A stretch of 43,074 bases of DNA from Pseudomonadota bacterium (lineage in GTDB: Bacteria; Desulfobacterota; Desulfovibrionia; Desulfovibrionales; Desulfovibrionaceae), in the NCBI GenBank assembly GCA_023390395.1, contig JAEWCY010000043.1, forward strand, positions 1 to 43,074. The letters run 5' to 3'. Each line of letters starts with the position of its first letter. The first letter of the stretch is position 1. The translations under genes and the position numbers were made by a program. The notes under the pieces were generated by a model that saw only the letters and a program-made list of their open reading frames with translations, did no database searches and had not been told where the DNA came from. Of this stretch, positions 10,822-18,484 are shown one piece after another.

Positions 10822-11910
10822 ATGGAAAACATTTCCGACGTCAAGGGAGAAGGCTGCGCCTGCGGCCGGGTAGCCGTCGCGGGCAAGGGTCTCGGGCCGG
10901 GCCGCATCGGTCTGTTGCTGGCGGGGCTTGCCGCCTGGTTCGTGGTGTACGGCCGGCTGTTGCCGTTCTCGAAATTCCTGACCTATGACGTTTTCGGCCT
11001 GGCGGCCGGGTCACGCTTGGCCGACGCCGTGGAGTTCTTCCTCTACGACGCGCCCAAGGTGCTCATGCTGCTGACCCTCGTCGTGTTCGGCGTGGGCATC
11101 GTCCGTTCCTTTTTTACGCCCGAGCGCACCCGCCGCCTGCTGGCGTCCGGGCGGCGGGAGAGCGCCGGCAACGTCCTGGCCGCGCTGCTCGGCATCGTCA
11201 CGCCTTTTTGCTCGTGCTCGGCCGTGCCGCTTTTCATCGGCTTCGTGGCGGCCGGCGTGCCCCTTGGCGTCACCTTCTCGTTTCTCGTTTCCGCGCCCAT
11301 GGTCAACGAGATCGCCGTGGTGCTGCTCTACGGGCTGCTCGGCTGGAAGGTGGCGGCGCTGTACATGGTCATGGGCCTCGCCGTCGCCGTGGTTTCCGGC
11401 TGGGTGCTCGGCCGGCTGCGCCTGGAGCGCTGGGTCGAGGACTGGGTGCTGGCCGTGCGCGACGGCCAGGGCGGAGAGGCGGACGCCCCCATGACGGCGC
11501 GGGACCGCGTCGACTACGGCCTGACCGCCGTGCGGGACATCCTCGGGCGCACCTGGAAGTGGGTGCTCCTCGGCATCGCCGTGGGCGCGGGCATCCACGG
11601 CTACGTGCCGCAAGGCTTCATGGCCCAGGTCATGGGCTCGGGGAGCTGGTGGTCCGTGCCCCTGGCCGTGGCCATCGGCATTCCCATGTATTCCAACGCC
11701 GCCGGCATCGTGCCCGTGGTGGAGGCGCTTCTGGCCAAGGGCGCGGCGCTCGGCACCGTGCTGGCCTTCATGATGGCGGTCATCGCCTTGTCGCTGCCCG
11801 AGATGGTGATATTGCGCAAAGTGCTCAAGGTGCCTTTGTTGCTGGCGTTCGCCGGCATTGTCGGTTGCGGCATCCTGCTTGTGGGGTACGTGTTCAACCT
11901 TCTCCTGTAA
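10822..11910 (+). CDS. CSCS-motif permease of the COG0701 (DUF318/ArsP-like) family
   Basis: A 362-residue inner-membrane permease with about eight predicted helices. The family hallmark TPFCSCSAVPLFIGF spans residues 127-141, with Cys130 and Cys132; a second conserved stretch, GIPMYSNAAGIVPVVEALL, lies in the C-terminal half. Members such as ArsP export organoarsenicals, and others are associated with metalloid or antimony resistance. The N-terminus has an extra Cys-Ala-Cys at 12-14 that could bind a soft metal. The ATG follows GAGGGG. It leads a three-gene unit with an AhpD-like and a small redox protein. Metalloid export is inferred from family and context. Confidence 0.87.
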   Translation: MENISDVKGEGCACGRVAVAGKGLGPGRIGLLLAGLAAWFVVYGRLLPFSKFLTYDVFGLAAGSRLADAVEFFLYDAPKVLMLLTLVVFGVGIVRSFFTPERTRRLLASGRRESAGNVLAALLGIVTPFCSCSAVPLFIGFVAAGVPLGVTFSFLVSAPMVNEIAVVLLYGLLGWKVAALYMVMGLAVAVVSGWVLGRLRLERWVEDWVLAVRDGQGGEADAPMTARDRVDYGLTAVRDILGRTWKWVLLGIAVGAGIHGYVPQGFMAQVMGSGSWWSVPLAVAIGIPMYSNAAGIVPVVEALLAKGAALGTVLAFMMAVIALSLPEMVILRKVLKVPLLLAFAGIVGCGILLVGYVFNLLL

Positions 11911-11921
11911 CGGAGGCTTGC

Positions 11922-12245
11922 ATGCGCTTTCTTGCCCAGCTTTTTCCCGAGTTCGCGTCCCGGCTCGACGCCATGGACGCGCTGTACGCCGAGAAACGGC
12001 TCATCGACGAGAAGACCTACCAGTTCATCTGCTTCGCCGTGTCCATCAAGGCGCGGTCGAAGCCCTGCGTGCTCAAGCATTTCAAGGGGGCGCTCGACGC
12101 CGGGGCGAGCCTGCAGGAGCTGGCCTACATCCTGGCCCTGGTCATGCGCGAAGCGGCCGGGGCGGACGACTGTTGGACCCACGACGTGCTGGGCGACGTC
12201 GGCGACATCATCGCCGGCAAGGTCGATTGCGGCTGCAAGAAATAA
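11922..12245 (+). CDS. AhpD/carboxymuconolactone-decarboxylase-like protein
   Basis: A 107-residue all-helical protein. The segment SIKARSKPCVLKHFKGALDAGAS (residues 41-63) matches the AhpD core in which a CxxC pair precedes a histidine, but here the first cysteine is replaced by Ser46, leaving Cys49 and His53. Cys84 and a C-terminal DCGCKK tail (Cys103, Cys105) add further thiols. A CGGAGG site precedes the ATG by five bases, and the gene starts 11 bases after the permease stop. Thiol chemistry or metal handling together with the permease is plausible; classical AhpD peroxidase reduction is unlikely without the first cysteine. Confidence 0.82.
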   Translation: MRFLAQLFPEFASRLDAMDALYAEKRLIDEKTYQFICFAVSIKARSKPCVLKHFKGALDAGASLQELAYILALVMREAAGADDCWTHDVLGDVGDIIAGKVDCGCKK

Positions 12246-12257
12246 CGGGAGGCCAAG

Positions 12258-12488
12258 ATGTTGATTCAGGTCTGCGGCACGGGCTGCGCCAAGTGCAACG
12301 AACTGGAAAAACTGGTGAAGGAAGTGGTGGCCGAAAAGGGCGTCGCGGCCGCGGTGGAAAAGGTCTCGGACCTGCAGGCCATCGTGAAGCTGGGCGTCTT
12401 CACCACGCCGGCCCTGCTGGTGGACGGAGTGATCAAGTCCGCCGGCAGCGTGCCGTCCCGCAAGGACGTGGCCGCCTGGATCGCCTGA
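12258..12488 (+). CDS. Small thioredoxin-like redox-active disulfide protein
   Basis: A 76-residue mini-thioredoxin of the type often annotated as redox-active disulfide protein 2 (MTH895-like). The active site CAKC is at residues 10-13, with an extra cysteine at position 6, and the cis-proline stretch TTPALLVDG follows. The gene starts 12 bases after the AhpD-like gene with a GGGAGG ribosome binding site and ends the permease unit. Such proteins are frequent companions of CSCS permeases; here it may reduce or pass on a thiol-bound metalloid. A hairpin repeat follows its stop. Confidence 0.9.
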   Translation: MLIQVCGTGCAKCNELEKLVKEVVAEKGVAAAVEKVSDLQAIVKLGVFTTPALLVDGVIKSAGSVPSRKDVAAWIA

Positions 12489-12510
12489 TACCTTCGCCCT
12501 TCGAGGGGGT

Positions 12511-12566
12511 CCGGGGGGCATCATGCCCCCCGGCGGGTCCAGGGCAGAGCCCTGGCCGCCGGAGGC
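12511..12566. repeat. Intergenic GC-rich hairpin repeat, copy 1
   Basis: Two consecutive hairpins lie between the redox protein and convergent ftsY. The first has a perfect 10-base stem, CCGGGGGGCA with TGCCCCCCGG, and a three-base loop (12511-12533). The second nests CCAGGGC/GCCCTGG inside CCGGCGG/CCGCCGG (12530-12562) and ends in GGAGGC. The same edge, CCGCCGGAGGC, recurs at about 37.1 and 42.9 kb. The structure probably also stops transcription from both sides. Confidence 0.75.
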
Positions 12567-12575
12567 CTCTTTCTC

Positions 12576-14210
12576 TTATCCGACGCCCAAAAGCGCCTGG
12601 GCGAAATCCTGGCCCACGAACGGGCGCAAATCTTCCATCTTCTCGCCCAGTCCCACGTAGGTGATGGGCACGCCGAACGACAGCGCGATGCCGACCACCA
12701 CGCCGCCCTTGGCCGTGCCGTCGAGCTTGGTCAGGATGATCTCGTCCACGCCTGCGGCTTCGTTGAAAAGCTTGGTCTGGGACAGCGCGTTCTGGCCGGT
12801 GGTGGCGTCGAGGACGAGCACCGAGCGGTGCGGCGCGCCGGGGTGCTTCTTGCTCACGACCCGGCGAATTTTTTTCAGCTCTTCCATGAGGTTGGCCTTG
12901 GTGTGCAGCCGCCCGGCGGTGTCCAGGTAGAGCACGTCGTAGCCGCCGGCCAGCACCTTGTCCATGGCCTCGAAAGCCACGGCCGCCGGGTCCGCCCCCT
13001 CGCCCTTGCTGTAGAAGTCCGCGCCTACGCGTCTGGCCCAGATCTGCAATTGCTCGATGGCCGCCGCCCGGAAGGTGTCGCCGGCGGCGATGAGCACCTT
13101 TTTGCCGCGCATGATGTCGCGGTAGGCCAGCTTGGCGATGGTGGTGGTCTTGCCCACGCCGTTGACGCCGATCATCATGACCACTTCCGGCGGATTGATG
13201 GCCTTGATGGTCTTGCCGGTCCGGAAGATTTCGGCCAGCTCCTCGCGCAGGATGTCCTTGAAGGCCGCCGGGTCGGTGACGCCGCCCTTGCGCACCCGTT
13301 CGCGCAGGCCCTCCATGAGCTTGGCCGCCGGCTCGAAGCCCACATCGGCCATGAGCAGGATTTCCTCCAGCTCCTCCCAGAAGGCCTCGTCCATGACCTT
13401 GTGGCTGCCGAGCAGCCCGTCGATGCGCTTGACGATCTGTTCCTTGGTCTTGGCCAGCCCCTCGGAGAGCTTGAGAAAGAGCCGGTTGCGCTCGTCCTCC
13501 TCGTCCTCCAGGTCGAGCGCCAGGGCCAGGCGGTATTGCAGTTCCGAGCGGAACAGCTCCACCTCGTCGTATTCCATGACCGCGATCCAGTCCGCGAACT
13601 TCGCCACGAAGGCGTCGGCCTCGCCGGCCGGGGCCTCCAGGCTGGCGAACAGGAAGCGCAGCCGGTCCCACAGGTCCGGCCCGGCGGTGGTCACGTCCGC
13701 GAGCAGGATGTCGAGCCAGGCTGAGAGCTTGGGTTCGGCCTGACGCAGTTCCAGAACGAGCGCGTCGCGCCAGGGAGCCTGCCCGGTCTCGGGCGCGGGG
13801 GGCGGCGCGGCGACCGGGGCAGAGGAGGGGGCGACCTCGGGTTCGGGGGGCGCCGCAGGAGCGGGTTCGGGTTCCTTGGCGGCGGGCGTGGTGGCAGCCT
13901 GGCGCACGGGTTCGGGCGCGGCAGCCGTTTCCGGGGCCGGCGCGGCGGCTGTTACGGCCTGGGCTTCCGGCGCGGGCGTGGCGACGAACTCCGGCGCGAC
14001 CTCCTCGGACACGGCCGCCGGGGCGGGCTGCTGCGGCGCGGCAGTGTGCGTCGCGGGGGATGAATCCGCCTGCGTCGCCTCGTCCGTCGCTACGGAAGCG
14101 GCCTCGACCCCTTGCTCCGGGGCTTCGTCTTCCCGTTCGGGAGCGGCGGCGGTTTCGGCGGGGGCGTCTTCGGCTTTCCAGAATTTTTTCAGCTTGGAAA
14201 AAAAACCCAT
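12576..14210 (-). CDS. ftsY: Signal recognition particle receptor FtsY
   Basis: GTPase that docks ribosome-SRP complexes at the inner membrane. The 544-residue product starts with the amphipathic MGFFSKLKKFWK segment, followed by a long Ala/Pro/Glu-rich acidic region (about 15-180), then the N and G domains. G-domain motifs are the P-loop GVNGVGKTTT from residue 348, DTAGRLHT, and TKLDGTAKGG near the end. The frame is open upstream to 14444, but the ATG at 14210 gives the membrane-targeting start and lies below a good promoter. The gene is convergent with the permease unit and divergent from the asnS unit. Confidence 0.96.
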   Translation of the reverse strand: MGFFSKLKKFWKAEDAPAETAAAPEREDEAPEQGVEAASVATDEATQADSSPATHTAAPQQPAPAAVSEEVAPEFVATPAPEAQAVTAAAPAPETAAAPEPVRQAATTPAAKEPEPAPAAPPEPEVAPSSAPVAAPPPAPETGQAPWRDALVLELRQAEPKLSAWLDILLADVTTAGPDLWDRLRFLFASLEAPAGEADAFVAKFADWIAVMEYDEVELFRSELQYRLALALDLEDEEDERNRLFLKLSEGLAKTKEQIVKRIDGLLGSHKVMDEAFWEELEEILLMADVGFEPAAKLMEGLRERVRKGGVTDPAAFKDILREELAEIFRTGKTIKAINPPEVVMMIGVNGVGKTTTIAKLAYRDIMRGKKVLIAAGDTFRAAAIEQLQIWARRVGADFYSKGEGADPAAVAFEAMDKVLAGGYDVLYLDTAGRLHTKANLMEELKKIRRVVSKKHPGAPHRSVLVLDATTGQNALSQTKLFNEAAGVDEIILTKLDGTAKGGVVVGIALSFGVPITYVGLGEKMEDLRPFVGQDFAQALLGVG

Positions 14211-14274
14211 GGGGGCGTGACCTCGTCTGCGGCAGGGGATTTCGGATACGGCGCGCCGAGCGGCGCGGCGAAAC

Positions 14275-14303
14275 ACCATAGCCGGCCCGGCCTCGCGGCG
14301 CAA
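14275..14303 (-). promoter_or_regulatory. Candidate ftsY promoter
   Basis: On the minus strand TTGCGC (14303-14298) and TATGGT (14280-14275) are separated by 17 bases. Transcription would begin near 14268, leaving a leader of about 58 bases. It lies in the 208-base gap between ftsY and the divergent hydrolase-like gene. Confidence 0.5.
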
Positions 14304-14418
14304 CCGCCAAGCCGGCCGTGTCCGGGGCGGTTCCCGTGTTGTGGTCGCCGGGTTTGTTGTGGCACAAGGAGGGGGTCGCGCCGGACGCGACCGTTTCGCA
14401 CAGCCTTGGAGGACAAAC

Positions 14419-14880
14419 GTGACGCTTCTGGAACAACGCCGCATCGAAGCGGCCGTGCTGGCCCAGACCTATGCCGTGCTCGCGGCGCGCCTGGGTCGGG
14501 AGGACGCTCTGGCCGTCATCGAGGACGTGGTGCGCGGCGCGGCCCGTAAGGCCGGCGAGGCCTTCGCCGCCGGCGCGCCCGACGGGCCGGGGCTCGATCA
14601 TTTCGCCGCCGTGGCCGAGACCTGGCAGGCCGGCGGGGCGCTCGTCATCGAAAACGTCCGCCGCAGCGGCAATACGTTTTCCTTCGACGTGACCCGCTGC
14701 CGCTACGCCGAGGCCTACCGCGAGATGGGCCTGCCCGAGGAGCTGGCCACGCGGATCTCCTGCCTGCGCGACGGCGCGTTCGTGACCGGCTACAGCGAAA
14801 AATTGCGGTTTTCCCGTCCCGAGACCATCGCTTCCGGGGCCGCTCGCTGCCCCTTCACCTTTACCTGGAACGACGCATGA
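14419..14880 (+). CDS. L-2-amino-thiazoline-4-carboxylic acid hydrolase-like protein
   Basis: A 153-residue protein resembling the ATC-hydrolase family (PF14196), named for a Pseudomonas enzyme in L-cysteine formation from a thiazoline; most members have no shown activity. Conserved features are the VTRCRYAEAYREMG stretch (Cys94), ISCLRDGAFV (Cys115) and ARCPFTFTW (Cys144). I chose the GTG at 14419 because TTGGAGGACAAAC precedes it; the open frame continues back to an ATG at 14341 without a ribosome binding site. The stop overlaps the asnS start as ATGA, so the genes are translationally coupled. Whether it works with AsnS is unknown. Confidence 0.82.
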   Translation: MTLLEQRRIEAAVLAQTYAVLAARLGREDALAVIEDVVRGAARKAGEAFAAGAPDGPGLDHFAAVAETWQAGGALVIENVRRSGNTFSFDVTRCRYAEAYREMGLPEELATRISCLRDGAFVTGYSEKLRFSRPETIASGAARCPFTFTWNDA

Positions 14881-16262
14881 GCATACGGCGAACCACCGTC
14901 AAGGCGGCCCTGGCGGGCGAGGGCGCGGGGGACATCCGCGTCATGGGCTGGGTTCGCACCCGCCGCGACGCCAAGGGCTTTTCTTTCCTGGAGATAAACG
15001 ACGGCTCCTGCCTGACCAACCTGCAGGTCATCGTGGAGGAAGGCACGCCTGGCGGCGAGCTGCTCAAGGAACTCGGCACGGGCGCGTCCGTGGCCGTGAC
15101 CGGCGAGCTCGTGGCCTCGCCGGGCAAGGGCCAGCGCTTCGAGGTCCGGGCCAAGGAACTCGCGCTCCTCGGCCAGGCCGACCCCGAGACCTACCCGCTG
15201 CAAAAAAAGCGGCATTCCGACGAGTTCTTGCGCACCATCGCCCACCTGCGGCCGCGCACCAACAAGTACGGGGCCATGCTGCGCCTGCGCTCGGCCCTGG
15301 CCCAGGCCATCCACGCCTATTTCGCCGGAAGCGGCTTCGCCTTGGTGCACACGCCCATCATCACCGGTTCGGACTGCGAGGGCGCGGGCGAGATGTTCCG
15401 GGTTACGGCCCTGACCGACGCCGAGGCGGCCCTGCCGGCGGCCGCCCGGGCCGAGAAGGACTTCTTCGGCAAGGACGCCTTCCTGACCGTCTCCGGCCAG
15501 CTGACGGCCGAGCCGCTGGCCCTGGCGCTCGGCAAGGTCTACACCTTCGGACCCACCTTCCGGGCCGAGCATTCCGACACCTCGCGCCACGCCGCCGAAT
15601 TCTGGATGGTGGAGCCCGAGATGGCCTTCGCCGACCTCGAGGACAACATGGACCTGGCCGAGGACCTGCTCAAGTCCCTCGTGCGCACGGCCATGGTGGA
15701 CTGCGCCGAGGATTTCGGGCTTTTCGCCAAATACGTGGACCCGACCCTGACCGAGACCTTGTCCACGTTTCTGGCCGAGCCCTTCGTGCGCCTGCCTTAC
15801 CGGGAGGCCGTGTCCATCCTGGCTGCCGCGAAAAAGGACTTCGCCTATCCGGTGGGCCCGGGGCTCGACCTGCAAAGCGAGCACGAGCGCTACCTCGCCG
15901 AGGAGCACTTCCGCCGCCCGGTCATCGTCTACGACTACCCGCGCGCCATCAAGGCCTTCTACATGCGCCAAAACGACGACGGCGAGACGGTGGGGGCCAT
16001 GGATGTGCTGGTGCCGGGCATCGGCGAGGTGGTGGGAGGCAGCGCCCGCGAGGAGCGCCTGGACGTGCTCGAGGCGCGCATCCGCGAGCTGCGCCTGCCG
16101 CTTGAGGCCTACTGGTGGTACCTGGAGACGCGCCGCTTCGGCACCGTGCCCCACGCAGGCTTCGGCCTCGGCTTCGAGCGGCTGCTCATGCTCGTCACGG
16201 GCATCGGCAACATCCGCGACGTCATGCCCTTCGCCCGCACCTGGCGGCATCTGGAATTCTAG
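14877..16262 (+). CDS. asnS: Asparagine--tRNA ligase
   Basis: Class IIb aminoacyl-tRNA synthetase that charges tRNA-Asn. The 461-residue product has the N-terminal OB-fold anticodon-binding domain (IRVMGWVRTRRDAKGFSFLE, about 20-39), class II motif 2 as FGPTFRAEHSDTSRHAAEFW, and motif 3 as GFGLGFERLLMLVTG near the C-terminus. The RAEHSDTSRH wording is typical of AsnS rather than AspS. Its ATG overlaps the upstream stop by four bases, and a strong terminator lies 33 bases after its stop. Having a direct AsnS suggests that the amidotransferase route is not the only source of Asn-tRNA. Confidence 0.96.
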   Translation: MSIRRTTVKAALAGEGAGDIRVMGWVRTRRDAKGFSFLEINDGSCLTNLQVIVEEGTPGGELLKELGTGASVAVTGELVASPGKGQRFEVRAKELALLGQADPETYPLQKKRHSDEFLRTIAHLRPRTNKYGAMLRLRSALAQAIHAYFAGSGFALVHTPIITGSDCEGAGEMFRVTALTDAEAALPAAARAEKDFFGKDAFLTVSGQLTAEPLALALGKVYTFGPTFRAEHSDTSRHAAEFWMVEPEMAFADLEDNMDLAEDLLKSLVRTAMVDCAEDFGLFAKYVDPTLTETLSTFLAEPFVRLPYREAVSILAAAKKDFAYPVGPGLDLQSEHERYLAEEHFRRPVIVYDYPRAIKAFYMRQNDDGETVGAMDVLVPGIGEVVGGSAREERLDVLEARIRELRLPLEAYWWYLETRRFGTVPHAGFGLGFERLLMLVTGIGNIRDVMPFARTWRHLEF

Positions 16263-16295
16263 GGAAGTGCGTCCAGGGAACAGGTCGCAGCGTAT

Positions 16296-16336
16296 CGTCC
16301 CCGGAGTCCGCAACGGCGGGTTCCGGGGACGTTTTT
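16296..16336 (+). terminator. Intrinsic terminator after asnS
   Basis: CGTCCCCGGA (16296-16305) pairs perfectly with TCCGGGGACG (16322-16331), followed by five T residues. Its T-run overlaps the stop codon of the convergent histidine kinase gene, so the hairpin also sits at that gene's 3-prime end. Confidence 0.9.
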
Positions 16337-18275
16337 ATTGATTCGGCGCGTTCTCGTCACCTTCCCCGGCAGCCGGCAAAAGCACCGTGAAGACGCTGCC
16401 GCCGCCAAGCGACGATTCGGCCCAGATGCGCCCGCCGTAGCGGCGCACGATCTGGCGGCAGATGGCCAGTCCCAGGCCTGTGCCCTTGGCCGCGCCCTGG
16501 ATGGTGTCGCCGCGCCCCACCTGGTGGAATTTATCGAAGATCGATTCCAGTTCGCCCATGGGAATGCCGACGCCGGTGTCGGCCACAGCGACGCGCACCG
16601 CTTCGCCGTCGCGGCAGACCTCCAGGCGCACCGCTCCGGACTGGGTGAATTTCACGGCGTTTTGCAGCAGGTTGGAGACGACTTGCATGAACTGGTCCGG
16701 GTCCATGACCACGTCCGGCACATCGTCGTCGATGCGCGCGCGGAAGGCGATTTCCGGCCGCTGGGTGAGCAGCCCCTCGATGCTCTTGGCCGCCTTGGCC
16801 GCCACGGCCCCCGGGGAAAAGCGCATGTCGCGCCAGACCATGTTGCCCGACTCGATGCGGCTTAGGTCCAGCACGTCGTTGATAAGCCGCGTCAGGCGCT
16901 CGGCCTCGCCGAAGACCACGGCCAGGTTGTCGGCGATGCGCCGCCCCTTGGCGGCCAGGGCCGGGTCGTTTCCGGCCAGGGGCAGGAACTGTTCGGAGAA
17001 ATCCCGGCCGATGAGCTTGGCGAACCCCAGGATCGAGGTCAGGGGCGTGCGCAATTCGTGGGACACCGTGGACAGAAACACGGACTTCATCCGGTCCAGT
17101 TCGCTCAGGCGTATGTTGGCCTCGGCCAGCTCCATGGCCTGCAGGCGCAGGTCGCGGGTGCGCTCCTCCACCTCGGCCTCCAGGCGCTGCCGGTGGTCGG
17201 CCAGGGCCTCCTCGGCCCGGCGGCGGTCCGTGATGTCGCGGATGGCTTCGATGCCGCCCACGACGCGTCCGGCCTCGTCGCGCAGGGCCACGGCCTTGGC
17301 CCAGACATGACGGAGACCGCCGGGCAGGGCGGGCACCGAGACCTCGGCGATGACTGCTTCCCCGTTGCGTTCGGCCACGGCATAGCGGGTGTCCGGGGCC
17401 TCCACGGCCCCTCGGGCGTAATCCACCAGCAGCGGCGTGGCGTAGCCGTAAAAGGGCACGGCATAGGCGAAATCCCCTTTGCCGAGCATCTCTTCGGCTC
17501 CCACGCCCGTGAGCTTCTCCATGGCCCGGTTCCAGAAGATCACCGCGCCGTCGGCGTCCACAACCATGGTGGGGTCGGGCAGGAAGTCGATCATGTCGGC
17601 CAGCCGACGGTCCCTGGCCTTGACCCTGTCCTGGGCCCGGCGCAACTCGCCGATCAGCCCGGACTGGCGGCGGTTGGTCAGGGCCATGGAGGACAGCAGT
17701 TTGGCGAAGCGGTCCAGGGCCTGGCAGATCTTGGCGAAGCGTTCCCGCGACATGCGCGGCACGCGGCAGAGCGCCTCACGGCAGACCGCTTCGTCGACCC
17801 CGAGGTCGCGGCAAAAGGCCAGGACGCCCTCCGTGTCCACGGATTCGTCGACGACCTGGCCGACGAGCCACGTGGCAATGTGGCGTCCGTCGAAGAAGAT
17901 GCAGGTCGCGCCGTCGAGGAGCCCGGCGCTCAGGCACGTGGCGATGGTCGGCCCCTGGTCCGTGGTCCGGCCCAGCACGGCGTCGGAACGGCGGCAGGCG
18001 GCGCGCCCCTTTTCCGTGCCCCGGACGATGTCGCGGCAAAACGGGGTGAAATTGCTCGGCCGCGTCAGCGGCCGGCCCGTGGGGTCGGTGATGAGAGAGG
18101 CGACGTTCGCCGCCTCGGCGAAGGCGTCCTGGATGCCTTGGAGGTCCTCCAGGGAGAAGATGTCCTCGAACCTGGGCGCATTCGCGGAGGAGATCGGATC
18201 GCTTGCGGCGGGAGCCCCGCCCTCCGTGTCGGGGCGGGACCGGGGTTTGGGTCCCTTGTCCTTGCGGCTGCTCAT
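16335..18275 (-). CDS. PocR-domain/PAS sensor histidine kinase
   Basis: A soluble sensor kinase of 646 residues. A PocR-type sensory domain spans about 35-200, with cysteines in FTPFCRDIVRGTEKGRAACR and TIATCLSAG. PocR domains are known from the 1,2-propanediol regulator PocR and are thought to bind small hydrocarbon derivatives. A PAS domain follows (about 225-350), then a coiled linker, the HisKA H-box SHELRTPLTS with His406, and a HATPase domain (DTGVGIP, GTGLGLAI). No membrane segment is seen. I chose the ATG at 18275; the frame extends 16 codons further to a TTG at 18323. No response regulator is adjacent, so its partner is unknown. Confidence 0.9.
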   Translation of the reverse strand: MSSRKDKGPKPRSRPDTEGGAPAASDPISSANAPRFEDIFSLEDLQGIQDAFAEAANVASLITDPTGRPLTRPSNFTPFCRDIVRGTEKGRAACRRSDAVLGRTTDQGPTIATCLSAGLLDGATCIFFDGRHIATWLVGQVVDESVDTEGVLAFCRDLGVDEAVCREALCRVPRMSRERFAKICQALDRFAKLLSSMALTNRRQSGLIGELRRAQDRVKARDRRLADMIDFLPDPTMVVDADGAVIFWNRAMEKLTGVGAEEMLGKGDFAYAVPFYGYATPLLVDYARGAVEAPDTRYAVAERNGEAVIAEVSVPALPGGLRHVWAKAVALRDEAGRVVGGIEAIRDITDRRRAEEALADHRQRLEAEVEERTRDLRLQAMELAEANIRLSELDRMKSVFLSTVSHELRTPLTSILGFAKLIGRDFSEQFLPLAGNDPALAAKGRRIADNLAVVFGEAERLTRLINDVLDLSRIESGNMVWRDMRFSPGAVAAKAAKSIEGLLTQRPEIAFRARIDDDVPDVVMDPDQFMQVVSNLLQNAVKFTQSGAVRLEVCRDGEAVRVAVADTGVGIPMGELESIFDKFHQVGRGDTIQGAAKGTGLGLAICRQIVRRYGGRIWAESSLGGGSVFTVLLPAAGEGDENAPNQ

Positions 18276-18410
18276 GTCCCCTCGCCTGGATGTTCGCCTG
18301 CCTTTCCGATTCTCTACTCCCAAAACGGCTTCATTTCCAACAACTATTTCCGCAGGGAAGGTCCCAGGCGAAAGGTCGCCGACAGGTCAGCCAGGAGGGA
18401 GCGCGCGGCG

Positions 18411-18452
18411 AAAAGAAACGGCCGGCCCTTCCCGGAGGAAGAAGCCGGCCGT
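18411..18452 (-). terminator. Intrinsic terminator after mgtA
   Basis: Read on the minus strand, ACGGCCGGC (18452-18444) pairs perfectly with GCCGGCCGT (18426-18418) and is followed by TTCTTTT. It lies 33 bases after the P-type ATPase stop and separates it from the histidine kinase gene. Confidence 0.8.
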
Positions 18453-18484
18453 GCGTCGTCGACGGGCGGGTGACGGTGCGGCGG

